The notes under the pieces: generated by a model
What the model was told of the DNA's origin: nothing
Seen by the model: only the letters and a program-made list of their open reading frames with translations
The model's database searches: none
Part shown: positions 8,175 through 16,756 of the stretch, in pieces
How the letters are laid out: every line of letters begins with the position of its first letter
Position numbering within the stretch: the stretch's first letter is position 1
Origin: Streptomyces sp. CG 926
GTDB lineage: Bacteria > Actinomycetota > Actinomycetes > Streptomycetales > Streptomycetaceae
Length of the DNA: 64,000 nucleotides
NCBI RefSeq assembly: GCF_003148825.1
Contig: NZ_QGGZ01000010.1
Location: 338,889 to 402,888, forward strand
Direction: 5' to 3'
Position numbers and translations under genes: made by a program

Positions 8175-9758
8175 TCACATGGCGCGCTCGTGGCCCTCCC
8201 AGTACGGGTCGCGCAACCGCCGCTTGTAGAGCTTGCCGTTCGGGTCGCGGGGCATCGTCTCGATGAAGTCGACCGTCTTGGGGCGCTTGTAGCCCGCGAG
8301 CTGCCGCTCGCAGTGGTGCAGGATCTCCGCGGCCAGGGCGTCGCCCGCGACGAAGCCCTCGGCCGGTTCGACGACCGCCTTGACCTGCTCGCCCCAGTCG
8401 GCGTGCGGAATGCCGAAGGCGGCGGCGTCCGCGACGGCCGGGTGGGTGAGCAGGGCCGACTCGATCTCGGCGGGGTAGATGTTGACCCCGCCCGAGATGA
8501 TCATGTCGATCTTGCGGTCGCGGAGGAAGAGGTAGCCCTCCTCGTCCATCAGCCCCAGGTCACCGACGGTGAAGAAGTCACCGATCCGGTTCTTCCTCGT
8601 CTTGCCCTCGTCCTTGTGGTAGCTGAAGCCACCGGTGTTCATCTTGAGGTAGACGGTGCCCAGTTCTCCGGCGGGCAGCCGGTTGCCGTCGTCGTCGAAG
8701 ATGGCGAGTTCGCTGATCGGCCAGGCCTTGCCGACCGTTCCCGGCTTCTTCAGCCAATCCTCGGCGGTCGCGAAGGCGCCGCCGCCCTCGCTGGCCGCGT
8801 AGTACTCCTCCACGCACCGGCCCCACCAGTCGATCATCGCCCGTTTGACGTGGTCGGGGCAGGGCGCGGCGCCGTGGATGGCGTGCCGCATCGAGGAGAC
8901 GTCGTAGGCGTCCTTCGTCTCCTGCGGGAGGGCGAGGAGACGGTGGAACTGTGTCGGCACCATGTGGGTGTGCGTGCAGGCGTGGCCGTCGATCAGGCGG
9001 AGCATCTCCTGCGGGGTCCACTTGTCCATCAGGACCAGCGGATGTCCGATGTGCAGGGCGGCGCCCGCGAATTGGAGAACGGCGGTGTGGTAGAGCGGCG
9101 AGCAGACCAGGTGGACGTTGCCGTCGAAGGGCCGGATGCCGAAGATGCCGAGGAAGCCGCCCAGGTACGTCTCCTCCGGGAGCTTGCCGGGCAGCGGACG
9201 GCGGATGCCGCGCGGGCGGCCGGTGGTGCCGGAGGTGTAGTTCATGACCCAGCCCAGCGTGCGGTCCTCGGGGGCGGTCGCGGGCTGTCCGTCGAGGAGC
9301 TGGGCGTACGGGAGGAAGCCGGCGACCGCTCCGACGGCGTACCGGTGGCTCGCCGGCAGATCGGCCTCGTCCGCGGCGGCGGTGGCGGCCTCGGCGAAGC
9401 GCTCGTGCGCGATGAGGACCTTGGCTCCGGAGTCGGAGACGATCCAGGCGATCTCGGGGCCGACGAGGTGGTGGTTGACGGGGACGAGGTAGAAGCCCGC
9501 CTGCGAGGCGGCCAGATAGGCGGTGAGGAACTCGACGCCGTTGGGGAGGACGACGGCGAAGACGTCGCCCTTCTCCAGTCCGGCGGCGCGCAGCCCGTGG
9601 ACGAGGCGGTTGACGTCGGCGTGCAGCCGGCCGGCGCTCCATTCCTCGCCCTCGGGGGTCACGAGTACGGTCCGCCCGGGGTCGGCGGCGGCCTGGGCCC
9701 AGAAGCCGTTGGGCGGCTGCTGGTCGGTGGCGGGGGTCGTGGACGTCGTCGCGGTCAT
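8175..9758 (-). CDS. AMP-forming acyl-CoA synthetase, second copy
   Basis: A 527-residue ANL-superfamily acyl-CoA ligase with the full motif set: YTSGTTGRPRG (P-loop), EYYAASEGGG, a GDLG hinge, the KIDMIISGGVNIYP lid and the catalytic lysine region DPNGKLYKRRL. This pattern resembles FadD-type enzymes associated with lipid and steroid side-chain breakdown in actinobacteria. The ATG at 9758 is used, as the open frame upstream lies inside the preceding gene. The nitronate monooxygenase stop (9764) is only five bases before this start, so the two genes are co-transcribed and probably translationally coupled. The pair is headed by the operator-like palindrome at 10923. Confidence 0.9.
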   Translation of the reverse strand: MTATTSTTPATDQQPPNGFWAQAAADPGRTVLVTPEGEEWSAGRLHADVNRLVHGLRAAGLEKGDVFAVVLPNGVEFLTAYLAASQAGFYLVPVNHHLVGPEIAWIVSDSGAKVLIAHERFAEAATAAADEADLPASHRYAVGAVAGFLPYAQLLDGQPATAPEDRTLGWVMNYTSGTTGRPRGIRRPLPGKLPEETYLGGFLGIFGIRPFDGNVHLVCSPLYHTAVLQFAGAALHIGHPLVLMDKWTPQEMLRLIDGHACTHTHMVPTQFHRLLALPQETKDAYDVSSMRHAIHGAAPCPDHVKRAMIDWWGRCVEEYYAASEGGGAFATAEDWLKKPGTVGKAWPISELAIFDDDGNRLPAGELGTVYLKMNTGGFSYHKDEGKTRKNRIGDFFTVGDLGLMDEEGYLFLRDRKIDMIISGGVNIYPAEIESALLTHPAVADAAAFGIPHADWGEQVKAVVEPAEGFVAGDALAAEILHHCERQLAGYKRPKTVDFIETMPRDPNGKLYKRRLRDPYWEGHERAM

Positions 9759-9763
9759 GTCGG

Positions 9764-10879
9764 TCACGCCTCTCGGACTCGGCCGGCGATGCGGTTGATG
9801 CGGTCGATCGCCCTCTCGAACCCGCTGGTGAGGTCGTCGAAGACGGCCTGGACGCTGCGTTCCTCGGTCATCCGGCCGACGATCTGGCCGACGGGAGTGC
9901 CGAGCAGGGGCTGGATCTCGTACTTCTGTATCCGGGAGACGGCCTCGGCGACGAGCAGGCCCTGGAGCGGCATGGGGAGCGCGCCGGGACCCGCCGGGTC
10001 GTCCCAGGCATCGGTCCACTCGGTACGCAGCTGGCGGGCGGGCTTGCCGGTGAGGGCGCGGGAGCGGACGGTGTCGCCGGACCCGGCGGCCAGCAGTTTC
10101 GCCGTGAGGGCGCGCGAGTGGAGGTCCGCCTCGGTGGTGGTGAGCCAGAGCGAGCCGAGCCAGGCACCCTGGGCGCCGAGGGCGAGGCCGGCGGCGATCT
10201 GCTCGCCGCTGCCGATGCCGCCGGCGGCGAGGACCGGGAGGGGGGCGACGGCCTCGACGATCTCGGGGACCAGGACCATGGTGGCGATGTCGCCGGTGTG
10301 GCCGCCGGCCTCGTAGCCCTGGGCGACGACGATGTCGATGCCGGCCTCGGCGTGGCGGCGGGCGTGCTTGGCGCTGCCCGCGAGGGCGGCGACGAGGACA
10401 CCGTGGTCGTGGGCGCGCGCGATGACATCGGCGGGCGGCGAACCGAGCGCGTTCGCCAGGAGTTTGATGGGGTAGTCGAAGGCGACGTCGAGCTGGCTCC
10501 TGGCGACCTGCTCCATCCAGCCGGTGATCCGCCAGCCGGAGGCCTCGCCCTCGGCGAGCTCGGGCACGTGGTGCTTGGCGAGGGTGTCGCGGACGAAGGC
10601 TCGGTGAGCGGCCGGGATCATCGCCTCGATGTCGGCCTCGGCGATGCCGTCGACGGCCTTCTTGGCGGGCATGACGACGTCGAGGCCGTAGGGCTTGCCG
10701 TCGGTGTGCTCCTGCATCCAGTCGAGGTCGCGTTTCAGGTCGTCGGGGGCCGTGTAGCGGACCGCGCCGAGCACACCGAAACCGCCCGCGCGGGTGATGG
10801 CAGCGGCGACCGCCGGGAAGGGCGTGAAGCCGAAGATGGCGTGCTCGACTCCCAGTTTCTTGCTCAACTCCGTCTTCAT
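9764..10879 (-). CDS. Nitronate monooxygenase (FMN TIM-barrel, 2-nitropropane dioxygenase family)
   Basis: A 371-residue FMN-dependent TIM barrel. FMN-binding stretches are readable: AITRAGGFGVLGAVR near the N-terminus, VVAQGYEAGGHTGD with the conserved His, and LPVLAAGGIGSG with ALGAQGAWLGS for the phosphate end. Family members oxidise alkyl nitronates; in actinobacteria, related proteins sit beside fatty-acid or polyketide enzymes and may act as enoyl reductases or quinone reductases, so the true substrate is open. The ATG at 10879 (MKTELSKKLGVEH) is a natural start with no long leader. It is first in a two-gene unit with the acyl-CoA ligase. Confidence 0.87.
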   Translation of the reverse strand: MKTELSKKLGVEHAIFGFTPFPAVAAAITRAGGFGVLGAVRYTAPDDLKRDLDWMQEHTDGKPYGLDVVMPAKKAVDGIAEADIEAMIPAAHRAFVRDTLAKHHVPELAEGEASGWRITGWMEQVARSQLDVAFDYPIKLLANALGSPPADVIARAHDHGVLVAALAGSAKHARRHAEAGIDIVVAQGYEAGGHTGDIATMVLVPEIVEAVAPLPVLAAGGIGSGEQIAAGLALGAQGAWLGSLWLTTTEADLHSRALTAKLLAAGSGDTVRSRALTGKPARQLRTEWTDAWDDPAGPGALPMPLQGLLVAEAVSRIQKYEIQPLLGTPVGQIVGRMTEERSVQAVFDDLTSGFERAIDRINRIAGRVREA

Positions 10880-10922
10880 GGGCGGCAGGATGCCGCAGCC
10901 CGCCGGCCGAGGGAAGAGATTT

Positions 10923-10939
10923 TCTGATGCAGTGTCAGA
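10923..10939 (-). promoter_or_regulatory. Operator-like palindrome before the nitronate monooxygenase unit
   Basis: TCTGA and TCAGA are arranged symmetrically around 7 bp (TCTGATGCAGTGTCAGA). It stands 44 bp upstream of the nitronate monooxygenase start in a locally AT-richer patch, a typical place for a TetR-type repressor site. No adjacent regulator gene is present. The rest of the 298-bp gap up to 11178 holds no further gene. Confidence 0.45.
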
Positions 10940-11177
10940 TTCTTTACGGGTCGGTCGGTGCGGAGGGTGCCCGACGGGCGGGCAGATACCCACTACCGTG
11001 CGGATCGCCTGCGGCGCGCTCGGCGGGTACGGGCTGCGGCGGGCCTCCGGCAGCGGGGCGCGGGTGCCGGGATGCGGGCGCGCCGGGGACGCGGGCGCCG
11101 GGATGTGGACCGCGGGCGGAATGCGCACGGCGGGTGCGGGTGTTGTGGGCGCGGGTTGCGGACGAGGAGGACCGGAC

Positions 11178-13079
11178 ATGGCAGCGGACACGGGGGCCGA
11201 AGCGGTGGCGGAGGTCGGCACGGAACGGTCGGGCGGCATCGGCCGCGAGCAACCGCGCGACCGCAGGGCGGAGCGCACCGGCGTGGCCGAACCGGGCCGC
11301 GGGCCGAGCCGGCGGCGCCTCGGGGCACGGTTGCTCGCGCTGGGCGGGGTGCTCGTCCTGCACGCGGCGCTCCCGGGCTCCGCGGGCGCCTCGGGCGGTC
11401 CCGCCGAGCGGCGCGCGCTCCAGGGGCTGCGGCTGCGGTACGGGTCGGCGCGCCAGGCGGGCCTGCTGGAGCAGCACCTGGAAGGGGTCGCGGACGAGGC
11501 CCGGCGCTTCCTGGGCCCGTCCCCCGAACACCCCTACTACGCCGGGGCGGTGGTCCTCGCCGGCCGCGGCCGCACCATCGCCCTGCACCGCGCGATGGGG
11601 TACGCGGTCCGGTACGCGGACTACGACGGACGGACCGACCGGGTCCGGGAGTACCCGGCGGCCGAGCGGATCGCCATGGCCGAGGACACCGTCTTCGACC
11701 TGGCCTCGCTGACCAAACTGTTCACCTCCATCCTGGCGGTGCAGCAGATGGAACGCGGGCGTCTGGAGCTGGAGGCTCCGGTGTGCCGTTACCTACCGGA
11801 GTTCGTCGGGGGCGGCAAGGAGATCATCACGGTCCGCCAGCTGCTCACGCACACCTCGGGGTTGCGGTCCTGGGCGCCCTTCTACCAGGAGTCCACGCGG
11901 GAGGGTCAGCTGAGGCTGCTGTGGTCGGTCCGGCCGCAGGAGACACCGGGCACCGTCTACCGGTACTCCGACCTCAATCTGATCGCGCTGCAACTGCTCC
12001 TGGAACGGATCACCGGTCGCACTCTGGACACACTGCTCCGCGACGAGATCACCGCTCCGCTCGGGATGCACCGCACTCGATACAACCCACCGCTCTCCTG
12101 GCGCCGGGTCATCGCCGCCACCGAGGTGCAGCGCCCGCCCTGGTCCGGCCTGGACCGCGGGCTGGTGTGGGGCGAGGTCCACGACGAGAACGCGTACGCG
12201 CTCGGCGGCGTCGCGGGCCACGCCGGGGTCTTCGGAACCGCCTGGGATCTGGCCGTGCTGGCCCGCGCCCTCCTCGACGGCGGGGTCTACGCGGGCAAGC
12301 GCATCCTGCGCCCCGCCTCCGTCGAGCTGCTCTTCACCGACTACAACACGGCCTTCCCCGGCGACGACCACGGCCTCGGCTTCGAGCTCTACCAGCACTG
12401 GTACATGGGTGCCATGGCCACCCCGCACTCCGCCGGGCACACCGGCTTCACCGGCACCTCCCTGGTCCTCGACCCCTCCACCGACTCGTTCCTGATCCTG
12501 CTCGGCAACTCCGTCCACCCCGTAAGGACCTGGCGGGCCGGCAGCGCGCCGCGGGTCGCGGTCGGCAACCGCTTCGCCCGCGCCGTCCCGGTCCGCACCC
12601 GACACGGCGGCGCGGCCTGGTTCTCCGACATCCGGCCCGGCGCCTCGGGCACCCTCACGCTGCCGCCGCTCGTCCCGGCGACGGCCGCCGCCCGGCTGCG
12701 GTGCGCCGTGTGGTGGGACACCGTGCCGGGCGAGGGCGCCCTGCACCTGGAGGCCTCCGCCGACGGGGAGCACTGGGAGCCGCTGCCCTTCAGCACGCTG
12801 CGGTCCACCGGCGGTACACCCGAACAGTGGCCGCGCGGCTCGGTGAGCGGCTGGTCGGGCCGCGTCTGGCACCGCCTCGAAGCCCCCCTCACCACCGCCT
12901 GGGCGGGACGCGAGGTACGGCTGCGCTTCCGCCACACCGCGACCGGCCGCTACGTAGGACGCGGGGCCTACGTGGACGTCGTACGCGTGGCGGAACCGGG
13001 TCGGCTGCTCTTCGCGGAGGACCGCCCGGCCGACGCGGACCGCATCGAGCCCATCGGCTGGACCCGATCGGCGGACTGA
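11178..13079 (+). CDS. Exported serine hydrolase (class C beta-lactamase/esterase family) with extra C-terminal domain
   Basis: A 633-residue secreted enzyme. The start is the ATG at 11178, preceded by GAGGAGGA. A twin-arginine-like signal (RRRLGARLLALGGVLVLHAAL) lies at about residues 50-75. The catalytic set of the penicillin-binding/class C fold is complete: Ser177-x-x-Lys180 (DLASLTKLF), YSDLN as the Tyr motif, and HTGFTG in place of the KTG triad. Family members are D-amino peptidases, esterases or cell-wall enzymes rather than true beta-lactamases. After the hydrolase domain (~residue 460) comes a ~160-residue beta-rich module (LRCAVWWDTVPGEGALHLEA..., not catalytic) that could be a jelly-roll binding domain. 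It stands alone. Confidence 0.85.
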   Translation: MAADTGAEAVAEVGTERSGGIGREQPRDRRAERTGVAEPGRGPSRRRLGARLLALGGVLVLHAALPGSAGASGGPAERRALQGLRLRYGSARQAGLLEQHLEGVADEARRFLGPSPEHPYYAGAVVLAGRGRTIALHRAMGYAVRYADYDGRTDRVREYPAAERIAMAEDTVFDLASLTKLFTSILAVQQMERGRLELEAPVCRYLPEFVGGGKEIITVRQLLTHTSGLRSWAPFYQESTREGQLRLLWSVRPQETPGTVYRYSDLNLIALQLLLERITGRTLDTLLRDEITAPLGMHRTRYNPPLSWRRVIAATEVQRPPWSGLDRGLVWGEVHDENAYALGGVAGHAGVFGTAWDLAVLARALLDGGVYAGKRILRPASVELLFTDYNTAFPGDDHGLGFELYQHWYMGAMATPHSAGHTGFTGTSLVLDPSTDSFLILLGNSVHPVRTWRAGSAPRVAVGNRFARAVPVRTRHGGAAWFSDIRPGASGTLTLPPLVPATAAARLRCAVWWDTVPGEGALHLEASADGEHWEPLPFSTLRSTGGTPEQWPRGSVSGWSGRVWHRLEAPLTTAWAGREVRLRFRHTATGRYVGRGAYVDVVRVAEPGRLLFAEDRPADADRIEPIGWTRSAD

Positions 13080-13098
13080 CCGCCCGGACCGGGTCGGT

Positions 13099-13126
13099 GA
13101 CTCAGTGTCGGAGACTCAGTGTCGGA
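13099..13126. repeat. 14-bp perfect tandem duplication over a stop codon
   Basis: GACTCAGTGTCGGA occurs twice in direct succession. The second copy contains the stop codon and last residues of the VOC gene on the minus strand, so the first copy is duplicated 3' sequence. Confidence 0.8.
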
Positions 13127-13490
13127 CCAGGCAGAAGGGGTGCCCCGCCGGGTCCGCGTAGACCCGCCAGCCGCGCCCGTCCGATCCGTCGAGCAGTGTC
13201 CCGCCGGCCGCCAGCACCTCCTCCTGGGCCAGGTCCAGGTCCGGGACGCCGAGGTCGAGGTGGAACTGCTGCGGCCGGGTGGGGTCGGGCCAGCGCGGAG
13301 GCACGTGGTTCAGGGCCTGCTGGAAGGCGAGGACCGGTCCCGAGGGCGTGTGGAGCGTCGCCCAGCTCTCGTCGAGCGCCCAACGCCGGTCCTGCTGGTT
13401 GACGTTCCCGCCCAGCAGGGACCGGTAGAACTCGGCGAGCGACTGCGGCTCGGGGCAGTCCAGGACCACACATTGCAGTTCAGCGATCAT
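13116..13490 (-). CDS. VOC-superfamily protein (glyoxalase/bleomycin resistance fold)
   Basis: A 124-residue single vicinal-oxygen-chelate domain protein. The two beta-alpha-beta-beta-beta halves are visible: the first from LQCVVLDCPEPQSLAEFYRSLLG, the second from QFHLDLGVPDLDLAQEEVLAAGG to GRGWRVYADPAGHPFCLV. Acidic and His residues at the usual metal positions (His in QFHLDL, the DPAGHPF turn) remain, although the overall pattern is that of the common uncharacterised Streptomyces subgroup rather than glyoxalase I. It begins nine bases after the SLOG-like gene ends, so the two form an operon. Confidence 0.8.
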   Translation of the reverse strand: MIAELQCVVLDCPEPQSLAEFYRSLLGGNVNQQDRRWALDESWATLHTPSGPVLAFQQALNHVPPRWPDPTRPQQFHLDLGVPDLDLAQEEVLAAGGTLLDGSDGRGWRVYADPAGHPFCLVRH

Positions 13491-13499
13491 GGTCGGATC

Positions 13500-14057
13500 C
13501 TAGGGGGTGCCTCGTCGATCGGACCGGCCCGGCCCGCGCCGGCCGCGATCGGCGCGGCCGGCCGGCCGCGCCGGGTCCCGCCGGGCGGCCCCGGCCGGCC
13601 AGACGACCTCCACCGGTAGCCCCCGCGCACGGGCCGCGGCCACCGCGTCGGCCGTCCCGCCCTGCCTGCCGCCGGGCCCGCCGTCCCACACCGCGACCAG
13701 GAGTTCGGCCCGGCCGAGCAGAAGTCGGTTGGCGGCGGCGTAGGCGTCCGCGCCGGCCCGTCGGTACGGCATCACCTCGACGTCGGTGGCGGCCCGCAGG
13801 AGGCGGTCGAAGGCGACGGCGTCCGGGCCCTCCCGCATCCGCGCCCGGTAGTCGGCCGCGGGGAGCACCGCCACCAGCCGCCCGCCCAGGGCGAGTACGG
13901 CGTCCCCGAAGACCGTGTCGGCGCCGGGGGCCAGGCAGGACATGCCGGTGAGCTCGGCGGCCGGGTAGCGGGCGAGCAATGCGCGCAGTGCCTCCTCTAT
14001 GGGCGCGACGCTCGCCTCGGCGAGGTTCACGTGGCCGGTCACCGCGATGGTCGCCAT
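13500..14057 (-). CDS. SLOG/Rossmann-like nucleotide-binding protein
   Basis: A 185-residue protein with a Rossmannoid fold. It opens with a beta strand and loop typical of SLOG/LOG-like proteins (MATIAVTGHVNLAE), has LTGMSCLAPGADTVFGDAVL, where the family places a 'GAD' nucleotide loop, and ends with the strand-turn GRAELLVAVWDGGPGG-GGTADAV and GLPVEVVWPAGAARR. These proteins are predicted to bind a nucleotide or NAD-like ligand; no activity is established. The last ~20 residues are Arg/Gly-rich and disordered. The ATG at 14057 is preceded by GGAGC at a fair distance. It is upstream of, and probably co-transcribed with, the VOC gene. Confidence 0.65.
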   Translation of the reverse strand: MATIAVTGHVNLAEASVAPIEEALRALLARYPAAELTGMSCLAPGADTVFGDAVLALGGRLVAVLPAADYRARMREGPDAVAFDRLLRAATDVEVMPYRRAGADAYAAANRLLLGRAELLVAVWDGGPGGRQGGTADAVAAARARGLPVEVVWPAGAARRDPARPAGRADRGRRGPGRSDRRGTP

Positions 14058-14236
14058 GACAGTGCTGCTCCGTTCCGAAGGATCGACGTCGACGGCGTCG
14101 CCCGCTCGGGCCGGCGGGCGGGCGGCCGTGTCCCCATGATCCGCGGTCCGGGCGGCCCCGGCCAGGGGTTTGTGCCCCGTCGAGGCAGCGTCACCCGGGG
14201 CCGGGTCCGTCCTTCGGCGGGGCGTGCAGACGTCCG

Positions 14237-15640
14237 TCAGCGGTCCGGGAGCGTCTTCTGGAGCCAGTCGAAGACGACTTCGCAGTGCAACTGCGGGGCC
14301 ATCGGGGAGCAGTGCAGCTGGGCGCCTTCTGCGGCCGTCAGTTTCAGGTAGTCCTTGGGCGAGGTGAGGGCGTCGTACATGCGGCGCGGCTGGCCGGGGT
14401 AGAACTGCTCGCCCTCGTAGTCCAGCACCAGGGTGGGGGCCTTGATCCGGCCGACGACGTCGGTGATGGACAGCGCCTGGATCCGGGTGGCGGGGGTGTA
14501 GAAGTCGGTGAACAGCTTGCCCTGCCGCGCCTCGAGCATGGCGGGGACGGAGAAGGGCTCGAAGCGCTTCTTCATCACGTCGGCGGCGTCCGGGGGCAGT
14601 TCGGGGACGACCTCCTTGTTCCAGATGTCGTTCGTCTCCTGCTTGTCGGGGGTGAGGATCTGCCGGATCTCGGGCGGGAAACCCAGCCACGGCTCCAGGC
14701 AGCCGGGCATGGCGACCAGCGCGGCGATCCGGGTCTCGAAGGCCGCCGCCCTCGGGGCGAGGTCCCCCGCCATGCTCAGACCCGTCAGGGCGATCCGGTC
14801 GGGGTCCACGTCGGGGCGGGCCGACAGCCAGTCGACGAGGGGCGTGACGACCTTCTCCCAGGTGGGTGTGAACACCACCTGGTCCACGAAGAGCAACTGG
14901 CCCTGGCCCGGCCCGTCGTAGACGAGCGCGTTCCAGCCCCGGTCCAGCGCGGCCGGAACCCCGTAGGTCCACATGTCCACGTTCTGGCCGTCGCTCCCGT
15001 TGGTCAGGATGACCGTCGGGCGGGGGGTGTTGCTCGCGTCGGGGCGGAAGAACCACACCGGCAGCGGTGTGCTCCCGTAGGGCACGTTCGCCTTCACCGG
15101 GGCGGGATCGCACAGGTCGCAGAAGATGTCCCAGGCTCCACGGCCCGCCTTGTAGAGCTGTTCTTCGCTGCCGGGGTCGTCCGACCCGAGGACGAAGAAG
15201 AGTGCCTGGCCGTAGTACTGGGCGGCGCGCAGCGCCCGGAAGCGCTTGGTCGGACCGTCGGCCGGCGCGCCAGGAGGCGCCTTCAGCAGCTGGTCGCCGA
15301 GGGCCCGGAAGGTCTTCACGTACGTCTGGGCGGTCAGTCCGGCGCCGTTGATCGCGTTGACGGCCGTGAGGACCTCGCCGACCTCCGCCGCGCCGGCGCC
15401 CGAGGCGCCGAGCGCGAGGAGGCCGTTGAAGTTGTACGCCGGGTCCTTGAACAGGGTCATCGCGCCCGGGGTGATGCCGCCGGCGGCCGCGGTGGGTGTG
15501 GCCGCGCCGCTGGGCGTCGCCGCCGGAGCGCCGGAGGCGCCGCCACGCGCACAACCCGCCGCGAGGGCCGCACCGGCTCCGGCGGTGAGCAGGGCGCGTC
15601 GGGTGGGGCCGGAGTGCCGATCACCAGGTATGCGGTTCAT
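14237..15640 (-). CDS. Tat-exported lipoprotein alpha/beta hydrolase (FrsA/DUF1100-like)
   Basis: A 467-residue membrane-anchored esterase or peptidase-like hydrolase. The N-terminus carries a twin-arginine signal with lipobox (TRRALLTAGAGAALAAGC), so the mature Cys is lipidated outside the membrane. The alpha/beta-hydrolase core begins near residue 210 (VWFFRPDASNTPRPTVIL), with the nucleophile elbow GLSMAGD, the acid region around TLVLDYEGEQFYPGQ and a late His in APQLHCEVVFDWL. An N-terminal helical cap of ~150 residues precedes it, as in FrsA-type proteins. The ATG at 15640 is preceded by CCGGAAG. The next gene upstream (tetR) is 411 bp away. Confidence 0.8.
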   Translation of the reverse strand: MNRIPGDRHSGPTRRALLTAGAGAALAAGCARGGASGAPAATPSGAATPTAAAGGITPGAMTLFKDPAYNFNGLLALGASGAGAAEVGEVLTAVNAINGAGLTAQTYVKTFRALGDQLLKAPPGAPADGPTKRFRALRAAQYYGQALFFVLGSDDPGSEEQLYKAGRGAWDIFCDLCDPAPVKANVPYGSTPLPVWFFRPDASNTPRPTVILTNGSDGQNVDMWTYGVPAALDRGWNALVYDGPGQGQLLFVDQVVFTPTWEKVVTPLVDWLSARPDVDPDRIALTGLSMAGDLAPRAAAFETRIAALVAMPGCLEPWLGFPPEIRQILTPDKQETNDIWNKEVVPELPPDAADVMKKRFEPFSVPAMLEARQGKLFTDFYTPATRIQALSITDVVGRIKAPTLVLDYEGEQFYPGQPRRMYDALTSPKDYLKLTAAEGAQLHCSPMAPQLHCEVVFDWLQKTLPDR

Positions 15641-16051
15641 GCTTCCGGAACGTAGCGCCGACCCGGCGCTCCGGCCTGCCGTCCGGCCCCGTGCGGTCCG
15701 CGCCGCTCGACCCGCCCGCGCCCCGGCAGTGGCCCTGAGCGGCAGGTGGCGGGGCCGGGGACGCGCCACGGAGCGCGGCCTTCCGGGCGCCGTCGGTCTT
15801 GCGCCGTCCGGGGGACGCGGCGCCGGTCCGCACGCCGACCGCCTCGGCGGAACGACGGCGGCGGTGGCGTCCCCGGTACGTATGGGCCCCGACCGGCCGG
15901 GGGGGGAGGCCGATCGGGGCGGGCCCGGGCCGACCGGGGGGGATGGCCGGCCAGGGCGTTCGAGGGGGCACGCGGCCACACCTGGATGAACGGTCAACCA
16001 ATCCGGGAAGTTCCCGGGGGCGGTCGCGGTTTCCGGAGCCGCCGCCGAGGG
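15641..16051. other. Gene-free gap between the lipoprotein hydrolase and tetR
   Basis: Neither strand holds a convincing gene. The segment must contain the promoter of the hydrolase gene and the 3' end of the tetR transcript. A short near-perfect palindrome, CCGGGAAGTTCCCGG (16003-16017), lies 35 bp past the tetR stop; it has almost no loop and looks more like a protein site than a terminator. The remainder is GC-rich without clear repeats. Confidence 0.5.
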
Positions 16052-16720
16052 TCAGGATCCGGCGAGGACCGCGTCGAGCATCCGCCGGGTGACGGCGGTC
16101 AGCTCGGTGAGGTCCGGGGCCGGGCGGGAACGGGCGAGGGCGCCGGCCAGCCGGTCGTAGAGCAGCCCGTCCGTCCAGGCGACCAGCAGTTCGCCGGCCT
16201 CCTCCGGTCGCGGCGCCCCGAGCGCGGCGAGGATGCCCGAGGCGCGGGCCCGGGCGCCCTGGCCCGCCCGGTGGAAGTCCGCCTCCAGCTCGGGGTTGCG
16301 GGCCGCTTCGAGGCTGAGCTCGAAGCGGGCCAGCTGACGCGCGCGGCCCACCGTCAGCCACTGGTGCAGCAGTGCGGCCAAAGCGGCCGCGGCCGTCTCC
16401 CGGTCCGTCGCCGCGGACCCGTGGACGCCGCCGATGTCGCCGATGTCGCCGACGGAGCCGACCGAGCCGACCGAGCCGCTGCTGCCGAAATCTCCCACGT
16501 CGCCGAGGTCCAGCTCGGCCAGTCGCGCGTAGCAGGCCCCGATCAGCGCCGTCCTGGTCCGGAAGTAGTACGAGGTGCTCCCGGCCGGCAGCCCCGCCGA
16601 GCCGTCGACCGCGCGGTGGGTCAGGCCCCGGAGGCCGGAGGTGGCGACGAGGTCGATCGCGGTGTCGGCGATCAGCGTTCTGCGATCTGCCGCGGGCCGG
16701 CTCGCACGTGGGGTGGACAT
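16052..16720 (-). CDS. TetR-family repressor
   Basis: A 222-residue TetR regulator. The N-terminal HTH is typical (RRTLIADTAIDLVATSGLRG, then LTHRAVDGSAGLPAGSTSYYF). The C-terminal ligand domain contains an unusual Gly/Ser/Asp insert, GDVGDFGSSGSVGSVGSVGD, at about residues 73-98, encoded by short tandem repeats where other members have a helix 4-5 connection. It diverges from a flavin monooxygenase gene, with two palindromes in the 106-bp gap, the first seven bases from its own start. It should therefore repress itself and the monooxygenase, being released by a ligand that is probably the enzyme's substrate. Confidence 0.9.
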   Translation of the reverse strand: MSTPRASRPAADRRTLIADTAIDLVATSGLRGLTHRAVDGSAGLPAGSTSYYFRTRTALIGACYARLAELDLGDVGDFGSSGSVGSVGSVGDIGDIGGVHGSAATDRETAAAALAALLHQWLTVGRARQLARFELSLEAARNPELEADFHRAGQGARARASGILAALGAPRPEEAGELLVAWTDGLLYDRLAGALARSRPAPDLTELTAVTRRMLDAVLAGS

Positions 16721-16725
16721 CGCTC

Positions 16726-16745
16726 CACTCTACAGCTGTAGAGTG
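16726..16745. promoter_or_regulatory. TetR operator 1, 20-bp perfect palindrome
   Basis: The core CTCTACAGCTGTAGAG extends to a perfect 20-bp palindrome. It overlaps the translation start region of tetR and belongs to the tetR/monooxygenase divergent promoter. Confidence 0.8.
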
Positions 16746-16756
16746 ACCACAGCGGA

